6,351 nucleotides of DNA from Candidatus Aenigmatarchaeota archaeon. Its GTDB lineage: Archaea; Aenigmatarchaeota; Aenigmatarchaeia; QMZP01. This document shows, piece by piece, positions 1 to 5,758 of this stretch. The DNA is taken from contig CP070801.1 of the NCBI GenBank assembly GCA_020343575.1, forward strand, positions 434,981 through 441,331. Direction: 5' to 3'. Made by a program: the position numbers and the translations under genes. The first letter of the stretch is position 1. Each line of letters starts with the position of its first letter. Below the pieces are notes generated by a model. That model did no database searches. It had not been told where the DNA came from and worked only from the letters and a program-made list of their open reading frames with translations.

Positions 1-116
1 ATTGGAGCAACGTTGCCTTCTGGGCACATATAGGAGGGTTTGTTTTTGGAGCAATGATTGGTTTTATATATAACAAGCAGCTTTGGGTCAAGTTATTCAG
101 GCGATATAGAAAATAG
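1..116 (+). CDS. Rhomboid-family intramembrane serine protease, C-terminal fragment (partial)
   Basis: The reading frame enters at base 3 and ends at TAG 114-116, giving 37 residues; the rest lies left of the window. The fragment holds the motif AHIGGFVFGAMIG (His codon 27-29). In the rhomboid family this is the last catalytic transmembrane helix: the His pairs with a Ser in an earlier helix, and the GGxxxG-like spacing packs the helices. A basic tail (KLFRRYRK) follows, which fits a cytoplasmic end after the membrane segment. Rhomboids cut transmembrane substrates within the lipid bilayer. The catalytic Ser (usually GxSG) is outside the window, so activity cannot be judged. The downstream glycosyltransferase begins 29 bp later on the same strand but has its own TATA-like element, so the two need not be co-transcribed. 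The family call rests on one short but characteristic motif. Confidence 0.72.
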   Translation, partial: WSNVAFWAHIGGFVFGAMIGFIYNKQLWVKLFRRYRK

Positions 117-117
117 A

Positions 118-126
118 TTTAATATA
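118..126 (+). promoter_or_regulatory. TATA-like box upstream of the membrane glycosyltransferase
   Basis: TTTAATATA is centred 24 bp before the ATG at 146, close to the spacing expected when an archaeal transcript starts at or next to the start codon. No Shine-Dalgarno sequence lies in 127-145, which supports a leaderless or near-leaderless message. AT-rich matches are easy to find in such DNA, so this is a moderate call. Confidence 0.4.
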
Positions 127-145
127 ACAACCCAATATAATTTTT

Positions 146-1276
146 ATGTGGGTAGCTATTATCATCATTTTGCTAACATTCTTATTTTGGTTTCTTGGCC
201 ATGAAGGAATCGTAAAACTAAATAAACAGAGACCCAAGCTAAATTCCAAAAAACTACCACCAATATCTGTGATAATCCCTGCGTACAAATCCGAAAAAAC
301 AATAGAGCAGACACTGAAATCAGTGAAAGAGCTAGATTATCCAAAAAAAGAAATCATCGTTATAAACGATTCAGATGACAGAACTCCACAGATAGCTAAA
401 AGCTACGGCGCAAAAATAATACAGAACAAAAAGAGGATGGGAAAGTCGGTTTCTCTGGACATGGCAACCGAAAAAGCGAAGAACGAAATTCTGCTCTTTC
501 TGGATTCCGATACAGTGGTCGAGAAGGAGGGCTTGAAGAAAACTATACCATGGTTTAGCAAACCAAATATAGCTGCTGTGATGCCAACGTTTGTTGCAAA
601 GAATAACAAGGGAATTGCGAAACTAGTTTCCATAGAGAACACGTTTATTCAATCTCATTTGAGAACCCACATGTACTTAGGTTCCCTTATATCATTCAGG
701 GGATGCTGCTTTGCTATGAGAAAAAGTGTTATTCAAAAGATGGGTGGTTGGGGGAGGATTCTCACAGAGGACAATGAAATGGGAGCAAGAATAGCAAAGT
801 CTGACCATGTAATACAATGGGAACCCAAAGTAATTGCCAGGACAGAGGAACCAGAAACAAGGGAAGAGCTGAAGAAGCAGAAGATAAGATGGGGGGCAGG
901 TTCTGCCTACACGTTCTTTCGCCACAGGAAATATTACAGAAAATCTCCACAGTTCTTGATGTATTTCCTGCCTTACATAATCCTGGGGTTCTTGGTAGCA
1001 GTTCTTGTTCTCTGGCACCTCTATCTTTTCGCATCCACACTATCTATAATCCCAATCCTGAACCTTATAATAGAATTGGTGATAATAACAATAGCTACAT
1101 ACATTCATGTGATAATCCTTATCTACTCGGAGAGGGGCTCTGTAAATCCCCTCCTGCTCGTAAAATACATACTCTACTATACACCACTCGTTACCCTTTT
1201 CTACTTCAAGGGGTTTGTCAAAGGAGTAAGAAGCAAGAAGAATAAGAAGGATGAACTAGACTTAACGCTGTGGTAG
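146..1276 (+). CDS. Membrane-anchored family 2 glycosyltransferase (processive/BcsA-like type)
   Basis: A 376-residue membrane protein that should transfer a sugar from a nucleotide-sugar donor on the cytoplasmic face. An N-terminal hydrophobic helix (about 3-17) precedes a GT-A domain (about 38-250). Visible motifs are the nucleotide-binding start SVIIPAYKSE with INDSDD (73-78), the metal-binding DSD (120-122), the TED containing the likely catalytic base (207-209), and QKIRW (245-249). The last matches the Q/RxxRW signature of cellulose, chitin and hyaluronan synthase relatives. Several hydrophobic segments follow (about 271-296, 298-328, 336-354), then a very basic tail. This architecture is typical of enzymes that polymerise or extend a glycan at the membrane; donor and acceptor cannot be read from sequence. 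The ATG at 146 is chosen because it opens the hydrophobic helix and sits at leaderless distance from a TATA-like box. The stop TAG directly abuts the stop of the convergent methyltransferase; a T5 run at 1284-1288 might help termination. Confidence 0.88.
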   Translation: MWVAIIIILLTFLFWFLGHEGIVKLNKQRPKLNSKKLPPISVIIPAYKSEKTIEQTLKSVKELDYPKKEIIVINDSDDRTPQIAKSYGAKIIQNKKRMGKSVSLDMATEKAKNEILLFLDSDTVVEKEGLKKTIPWFSKPNIAAVMPTFVAKNNKGIAKLVSIENTFIQSHLRTHMYLGSLISFRGCCFAMRKSVIQKMGGWGRILTEDNEMGARIAKSDHVIQWEPKVIARTEEPETREELKKQKIRWGAGSAYTFFRHRKYYRKSPQFLMYFLPYIILGFLVAVLVLWHLYLFASTLSIIPILNLIIELVIITIATYIHVIILIYSERGSVNPLLLVKYILYYTPLVTLFYFKGFVKGVRSKKNKKDELDLTLW

Positions 1277-2023
1277 CTATGCCTTTTTACCAACAACACC
1301 CCAAACCCTTCCCCAGCGGTTGGCCAAGAAGTTGTTGTAATTCATCTTCACTACCCTTTCGTTTGCTGGCTGCTGTATGGATTTTTTCAACACCCTCCCG
1401 TTTATCAACCACACCGGAGAAAAAAGCCACCCAAACGAGAAAATGAATTCACCACCCACGGTTTTTTCTATTCTGAGTCCGGACCCCTTTACCCTGAACT
1501 CAAGCTCCTTTCTGGAGAACGGATACTCACCACCATGCATCCAAACCCCCAATTTCTCCGAAACAAACTTCCCAATCCTGTATGGAGGACATTTGGAATT
1601 CGGTGCTATTATCACAGCTTTGCCGTTTTTCTTTAATGCTTGGGAATGGGCATCTATGATTTTCTGTCTTTCCTTTCCCAGAAAGTGCTCTATAACACCT
1701 TCTGAATGAACAATATCAAATTCTCCATCGAAATCATGTTCCAAAGCGTTTCCATGAACAAGTTCACCATCCTGAGAAAAAATATCCAGGATCTTATCAA
1801 CAATCTCCAGTGCCTCCCTAGATGAGTCCAGGAGCGTTACTTTCGCTCCCCTTAAAGCCATAAGAACAGAATTTATGCCTGTTCCACACCCAAGTTCAAG
1901 AACTTTCTTACCCCTGAAATCATAATTCCCCAGAAGTATTTCGTAGAATTTCCACATATAGGGCTCTTTTCCAAATTCTATGTCGCTTATTTCATTCCAT
2001 ACGCTTTCCCAGACCCCTGACAT
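1277..2023 (-). CDS. Class I SAM-dependent methyltransferase
   Basis: A 248-residue soluble methyltransferase with a Rossmann-type fold. The glycine-rich SAM-binding motif VLELGCGTG lies at 41-49, and the acidic residue closing strand 2 (LLDSS, D66) should bind the SAM ribose. HGNALEHDFDGEFDIVHSEG (90-109) contains the motif II region, followed by VIEHF, as in the broad Methyltransf_11/25 group. The C-terminal part (about 165-248) has the usual PFSRKEL and beta-strand layout, then an aromatic stretch FSFGWLFSPVWLI (195-207) that could touch a lipid or hydrophobic substrate (inference). The substrate is unknown; lying between two glycosyltransferases suggests methylation of a glycan or lipid-linked sugar, but a small-molecule or quinone-type substrate is equally possible. 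The gene is convergent with the upstream glycosyltransferase (stops abut) and divergent from the next one. A GGTGA (complement of 2034-2038) lies 10 nt before the ATG; a TATA box lies 26-27 bp before it. Confidence 0.87.
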   Translation of the reverse strand: MSGVWESVWNEISDIEFGKEPYMWKFYEILLGNYDFRGKKVLELGCGTGINSVLMALRGAKVTLLDSSREALEIVDKILDIFSQDGELVHGNALEHDFDGEFDIVHSEGVIEHFLGKERQKIIDAHSQALKKNGKAVIIAPNSKCPPYRIGKFVSEKLGVWMHGGEYPFSRKELEFRVKGSGLRIEKTVGGEFIFSFGWLFSPVWLINGRVLKKSIQQPANERVVKMNYNNFLANRWGRVWGVVGKKA

Positions 2024-2075
2024 GTCTTATTCTTCACCCCAAAAGTATAAATTCGTTGCACATTTTAATAATATT
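2024..2075. promoter_or_regulatory. Divergent intergenic promoter region shared by methyltransferase and glycosyltransferase
   Basis: These 52 bp separate two divergent start codons. TATAAATT at 2046-2053 is centred at 2049.5, exactly 26.5 bp from the A of each ATG (2023 on minus, 2076 on plus). On the minus strand the same bases read AATTTATA. An A-rich stretch (CAAAAG) flanks it on the plus-strand upstream side and could act as a BRE. Both genes would then be leaderless. A competing reading for the minus gene is a second box at about 2063-2070 (TATTAAAA on minus), which would place the transcript start near 2040, just ahead of the GGGGTGAA Shine-Dalgarno-like sequence. Confidence 0.5.
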
Positions 2076-2801
2076 ATGGATACATATAATTTCTCTGTTA
2101 TAGTCCCGACCTTACACGAGGAGAAGACAATCGAGAATTCTCTATCTTCTATCCATGAAGCTAGAAGAAAATCCAAGCACAACGTGGAGATAATCATAGT
2201 TGATGGAGGAAGCAGAGACAGAACAGTTGATATTGCGAAGAAATACACAGACAGGATCCTTTTCCACAAGAAGAAAGGAATAGCAAGGGCAAGAAACTTC
2301 GGGGCAATATATGCAAAAGGAGAGATACTCACCTTTCTTGATGCTGATGTGAGGGTGCCTGAGAACTTCTTCAACGAACTTTACGACCGATTTACCATGA
2401 ACAACCTGGCTGGTGCGAACTGCAAGGTGATGCCCCACGCAGAGGTTGAGCCATCTGGATTCGAGAAAAGTTTCTACGTTTTATGGCACAACCTTAGAAG
2501 ATTCTTCTACAACATAAAACCCTGTGGCACAGGGGACAATGGGATCGTTGTGAAGAAGGACGTTTTCGAAAAGGTTAATGGTTTTGATGAAACCCTTGAT
2601 GCAATAGAGGACCTGGATTTTGTTTTCAGAGCCTCAAAACATGGGAAGTTTGCCTACCTCAAGGATATTACAATCCATGAGACCATAAGGAGGTTCAGAG
2701 ACATGGGAACCCCGAGATTCGTGATGGTATACCTGTCCAATTTTTTCCACTACCTCTTTTTCAGAAAATCCAGGGTCAAGGAATGGGACCCTGTTAGATA
2801 G
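2076..2801 (+). CDS. Family 2 glycosyltransferase (soluble, DPM/WcaA-like)
   Basis: A 241-residue GT-A enzyme. Motifs: SVIVPTLHEE at 7-16, IIIVDGGSRDRT at 39-50 (nucleotide binding), KKKGIARARNFGA at 65-77 (the basic GxxxARN-type segment common in the family), the metal-binding FLDAD at 87-91, GTGDNGIVVKKDVFEKVNGFDE at 151-172, and EDLDFVFRA at 178-186, which carries the likely catalytic acid residues. There is no clear transmembrane helix; the C-terminal HYLFFRKSR patch could be peripheral to the membrane. Donor and acceptor are unknown. The frame is open back to an ATG at 1980, but I prefer the ATG at 2076: the GT fold begins four codons later, a TATA box lies 26-27 bp upstream, and the longer forms would overlap the antisense methyltransferase (an ATG at 2022 is also possible). 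The stop TAG is in frame with pheS, 30 bp upstream of its ATG. Confidence 0.87.
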   Translation: MDTYNFSVIVPTLHEEKTIENSLSSIHEARRKSKHNVEIIIVDGGSRDRTVDIAKKYTDRILFHKKKGIARARNFGAIYAKGEILTFLDADVRVPENFFNELYDRFTMNNLAGANCKVMPHAEVEPSGFEKSFYVLWHNLRRFFYNIKPCGTGDNGIVVKKDVFEKVNGFDETLDAIEDLDFVFRASKHGKFAYLKDITIHETIRRFRDMGTPRFVMVYLSNFFHYLFFRKSRVKEWDPVR

Positions 2802-2817
2802 ATAAAAAGGATAAATA
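2802..2817 (+). promoter_or_regulatory. Possible TATA/BRE region for the pheST operon
   Basis: Between the glycosyltransferase stop and the pheS ATG (2832) lie two overlapping AT-rich candidates: ATAAAAAG, centred 26-27 bp before the ATG, and GGATAAATA, centred about 19 bp before it. Only the first fits leaderless initiation at the ATG. No Shine-Dalgarno sequence is seen directly before pheS. The gap is only 30 bp, so read-through from the glycosyltransferase is also possible. Confidence 0.35.
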
Positions 2818-2831
2818 CCCAATATAATAAC

Positions 2832-4091
2832 ATGAGCGGTTCTATATATAAACTGACAGAGGAGGGAAGACGTTACCTTGAGAATGGGCTTCCTGAGGCA
2901 AACCTAGTAAATTCCCTAAAGGAGCCAATGGACATTGAAGACGTGAAAGCGAGGATAGAAAATTTCGGAATAGCCTTACAGTGGGCCAAGAAGAAGAACT
3001 GGGTCAAACTCGAGTCAGGGAAGCTCTTTTTAGTCAGAAAACCCAGCCAGGTTCCAGAGCACGAAGCACTTAGAAAAATATCCACAGGAAGGCGCGTTGA
3101 TGGCAAGATGATAGACCTTTTGCTAAAGAGAAAACTCATCTACATAGAGAGGGAAGACGTCGTTAAAAGGGCACAGAAAATGATAGGAAAGGAGATAGAT
3201 AATCTCGCGCCAGAGCTAATAAAGACAGGTATGTGGAGAAAGGCTAAAATAAAGCCCTACAACGTTAAGGTAACAGGAAAGAAGATATATCCAGGCAAGA
3301 GACAGCCATACAAACATTTCCTTACCGAGGTCAGACAAAGGCTGGTTGAACTTGGTTTCAGGGAGATGGAAGGCCCAATGATAGAAACCGAGTTCTGGAA
3401 TTTCGATGCTCTTTATCAGGCTCAGGATCACCCCTCAAGGGACTGGGCCCAGACGTACACACTGAAACATCCTAAGTACGGAAGACTCCCGAGCAGGGGG
3501 ATTGTGAGTAGAGTGAAGGCAGCCCATGAGAATGGATGGAAAACCGGATCCACAGGATGGGGATATAAATGGGATATAAAAAAAGCATCCCAGTTGATGC
3601 CCAGAGCACACACAACAGCGTCTTCTGCAAGAACCCTTGCAAAACTCCCTGAAATACCTGGGAAATATTTCGCAATATCGAGATGCTTCAGGCCCGATGT
3701 GATAGATGCAACTCATGGAGTCGAGTTCAACCAGATGGAAGGTATAGTGATAGACAAATCCCTGACCTTTAAGGAGATGTTAGGTGTACTGAAGATGTTT
3801 GCAATAGAGATAGGAGGAGCAAAAGAGTTCAGGTTCTACGCAGATTACTATCCCTTCACAGAACCCTCGGTTCAACTCTCTATAAAACACCCCCAGATGG
3901 GTTGGATCGAACTTGCAGGAGCAGGCATATTCAGACCCGAGTTGACAGAACCGCTTGGAGTCAAGGAGCCTGTTATTGCATGGGGACTTGGAATCGATAG
4001 GCTTGCCATGTTCAAGCTCAACATTGATGACATAAGGGAGCTGTTCTCTAAGAATCTGGACTGGTTGAGAAATCAGAGGGTGTTGATATAG
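2832..4091 (+). CDS. pheS: Phenylalanyl-tRNA synthetase alpha subunit, archaeal type
   Basis: The catalytic subunit of cytoplasmic PheRS (alpha2beta2), which activates phenylalanine with ATP and charges tRNA-Phe. All three class II motifs are visible in 419 residues: motif 1 around GPMIETEFWNFDALYQAQDH (181-200), followed by PSRD; motif 2 in FAISRCFRPDVIDATHGVEF (280-299), followed by NQMEG; motif 3 in GLGIDRLAMF (385-394). HTTASSARTL (260-269) and ELAGAGIFRPE (360-370) are further archaeal/eukaryotic PheS signatures. The N-terminus starts at IYKLTEEGRRYLENGLPE, which in relatives follows a first winged-helix segment of about 60-70 residues, so the protein is shorter than the usual roughly 460-510. 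No upstream start is available: the frame is closed by the TAG at 2799-2801 with no intervening ATG, GTG or TTG. The remaining helical region (about 20-150) probably still contacts tRNA. It is followed after 8 bp by pheT, clearly as an operon. Confidence 0.95.
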   Translation: MSGSIYKLTEEGRRYLENGLPEANLVNSLKEPMDIEDVKARIENFGIALQWAKKKNWVKLESGKLFLVRKPSQVPEHEALRKISTGRRVDGKMIDLLLKRKLIYIEREDVVKRAQKMIGKEIDNLAPELIKTGMWRKAKIKPYNVKVTGKKIYPGKRQPYKHFLTEVRQRLVELGFREMEGPMIETEFWNFDALYQAQDHPSRDWAQTYTLKHPKYGRLPSRGIVSRVKAAHENGWKTGSTGWGYKWDIKKASQLMPRAHTTASSARTLAKLPEIPGKYFAISRCFRPDVIDATHGVEFNQMEGIVIDKSLTFKEMLGVLKMFAIEIGGAKEFRFYADYYPFTEPSVQLSIKHPQMGWIELAGAGIFRPELTEPLGVKEPVIAWGLGIDRLAMFKLNIDDIRELFSKNLDWLRNQRVLI

Positions 4092-4095
4092 GAGG
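4091..4095 (+). promoter_or_regulatory. Shine-Dalgarno site of pheT
   Basis: GGAGG lies four bases before the pheT ATG at 4100, and its first G is the last base of the pheS stop codon TAG. It is the strongest ribosome-binding site in the window. It supports translation of pheT from a shared pheST message, and it fixes the pheT start upstream of the in-frame TGA rather than at the later ATG. Confidence 0.75.
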
Positions 4096-4099
4096 AAAA

Positions 4100-5758
4100 A
4101 TGCCAACAATCGAAGTTTCACATCAGGATCTCTGCAGGCTGGTTGGAAAAAACATACCACTGAATAGATTGAAAGAAGAAGGCATCTTGTTCGCTAAGGG
4201 AGAGGTTGATGAGGTTAAAGGAGACCTACTCAAGATCGAAGTAAAGGACACGAACAGGCCCGATCTGTGGAGCACAGAGTGAATATCAAGGGAGATAAGG
4301 GGGAGATACGTCTCAGGCAGCATGCCGAGATACAAAACAAAGAAATCAAACGTTGTTGTGAATGTTGACAAGAGGCTGAGGGGAATAAGACCATTCACTG
4401 TATGCGCTGTTGTCAAGAACCTGAAAATAGATGATCATTCGCTTTCTCAATTGATTCAACTACAGGAGAAAGTATCTACAACATTCGGAAGGAACAGAAA
4501 AGAGATAGCTAGAGGAGTATATGATCTGAACAGAATAAAACCACCAATAAAATTCACAACAGTCAAACCAGACGGAATAAGGTTCATCCCATTGGAATTC
4601 AGAAGGGAGTTGACACCGAGACAAATCCTGAAAGAGCATCCAAAGGGAAGGGAGTTTGGACACCTACTTGAAGGACTTCTAGAGTATCCAATGTTCATAG
4701 ATTCTGCTGGAGAGGTTCTATCTATACCACCAATAATAAACTCCGAGTACACAGGCAAGGTCACAAAAGAAACCAAAGACGTCTTTATCGAATGCTCGGG
4801 ATTCGGCCTAAGGTTCCTTACACCAGCACTAAATGTGATGGTTACTGCTTTATCAGACAGAGGAGGAGATATAGAAAGCGTTAAGGTTGTCTATCCCGGA
4901 AGGGTTTTGGAAACACCGGAACTAGAACCAAAGAAGTTCGAACTGGACTTGGATTATTTGAACAGGGTCTCTGGTCTTAACCTTAGTATGGAAAGAGTAT
5001 GCAGATTTTTGAACCAGGCAAGATATGAAGCAAAACCCTCTGGAAAGAGGATAAAACTACTCTATCCAGCCTACAGGCAGGACATAATGCACCAGAGGGA
5101 TGTTATTGAAGATGTGCTGATATCCTATGGTTACAACAAAATAGAACCACTTATTCCAAAGCTGGCAACGATTGGAAACCAGAAACCCGTTGAGGCCTTC
5201 TCCAATAAGGTGTCTGATATAATGGCAGGTCTAGGTCTCCAGGAAACACTATCCTATATCCTTACAAACAAGAGGAATCTTTTTGAGAAGATGAACATCA
5301 GGGAGGGAAACGTGGTTGAGATAGAGAACATAGTTTCAGCGAACTGGTCTGTTTTCAGAACCTGGTTACTCCCAAGCCTGCTTGAATTTCTGTCAAGAAA
5401 CAAACACGTTGAATATCCCCAGAGAATATTCGAGATAGGTGATGTTGTTAACCTTGATAATAGAGAGGAGACGAAAACAAAGGATACGAGAAAACTGGCA
5501 GTTATGCTTACTGATAATTCAGTTGGTTATGAGGACATATCAAGTATGCTTGATTCCCTGCTCAGGGGCCTTGGTATTAAATACACATTGAATAGAATAG
5601 AGCACACAAGTTTCATAAGAGGCAGAGTAGCCGGGATATTTGTTAAGGGAAGAAAAATGGGTCTTGTAGGAGAGATAAACCCACTCGTTCTTGAGAAATG
5701 GGATCTTGAGAAACCAACAGTAGGATTTGAATTAGACCTTTCGGCTTTAACGCCTTAA
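4100..5758 (+). CDS. pheT: Phenylalanyl-tRNA synthetase beta subunit, archaeal type, interrupted by one in-frame TGA
   Basis: The beta subunit of PheRS, which helps bind tRNA-Phe and edits misacylated Tyr-tRNA-Phe. Read through the TGA at codon 61 it spans 552 residues, normal for archaeal PheT (about 550). Codons 1-60 hold the B1 start, including KDTNRPDLWSTE (49-60). After the TGA the same frame continues ISREIRGRYVSGS and then MPRYKTKK (from 75). The B3/B4 editing domain covers about 165-275 (SIPPIINSEYTG at 208-219, TPALNVMVTAL at 241-251). B5 covers about 277-350, with DIMHQRDVIEDV (328-339) carrying the acidic metal-binding residues. The catalytic-like B6/B7 core fills the rest (GLQETLSYILTNK at 379-391; EYPQRIFEIG at 438-447). 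The start is fixed by GGAGG four bases upstream. If the TGA really stops translation, only a 60-residue peptide results; restart at ATG 4322 would lose B1 and has only a poorly spaced GGGGGAG upstream. The end overlaps the convergent MinD gene by 12 bp. Confidence 0.93.
4280..4282 (+). other. In-frame TGA codon inside pheT at a conserved glycine position
   Basis: The local translation is DLWSTE-TGA-ISREIRG. Archaeal PheT relatives, as I recall them (for example Pyrococcus, DLWSAEGVARQI), have Gly at this spot. GGA to TGA is a single base change. The frame is unchanged on both sides, so this is a substitution or a recoded codon, not an indel. It could be a read or assembly error, a genuine nonsense mutation, or UGA decoded as an amino acid. 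Confidence 0.85.

Noticed and set aside
692..1040. Two overlapping antisense open frames within the membrane glycosyltransferase
   Set aside because: No motif, no start signals, and composition typical of the reverse complement of purine-rich coding DNA.
817..1245. Long open frame (142 codons) on the plus strand inside the membrane glycosyltransferase gene
   Set aside because: It is out of frame with a gene bearing clear family motifs, has Cys/Pro/Ser-rich low-quality composition and no recognisable domain.
1284..1288. T5 run after the membrane glycosyltransferase as a definite terminator
   Set aside because: Only five T residues with no repeated T tracts; too weak to list as a feature, though noted as a candidate.
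1377..1709. Open frame of 110 codons on plus, opposite the methyltransferase
   Set aside because: Antisense to well-conserved SAM-binding gene sequence; no domain or ribosome-binding site.
1980..2075. N-terminal extension of the soluble glycosyltransferase from the ATG at 1980 or 2022
   Set aside because: The extra 32 or 18 residues precede the fold without family similarity and overlap the antisense methyltransferase or the TATA box; the ATG at 2076 is better placed.
2027..2438. Antisense open frames opposite the start of the soluble glycosyltransferase
   Set aside because: They lie over the conserved GT-A motifs of the sense gene and show no protein family features.
4280..4282. Selenocysteine at the pheT TGA
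   Set aside because: The position is a conserved glycine with no redox role in PheT, and the 3' end runs straight into a convergent gene with no room or visible hairpin for an archaeal SECIS element.
4280..4322. Frameshift as the cause of the split in pheT
   Set aside because: 4100 and 4322 are in the same frame (222 bp apart) and the residues between join both halves in line with the family, so the only lesion is the single TGA codon.
4322..5758. A separate, shorter PheT starting at ATG 4322
   Set aside because: This would lose the conserved first 74 residues; its upstream GGGGGAG is about 15 bases away, whereas the ATG at 4100 has GGAGG at 4 bases and full homology.
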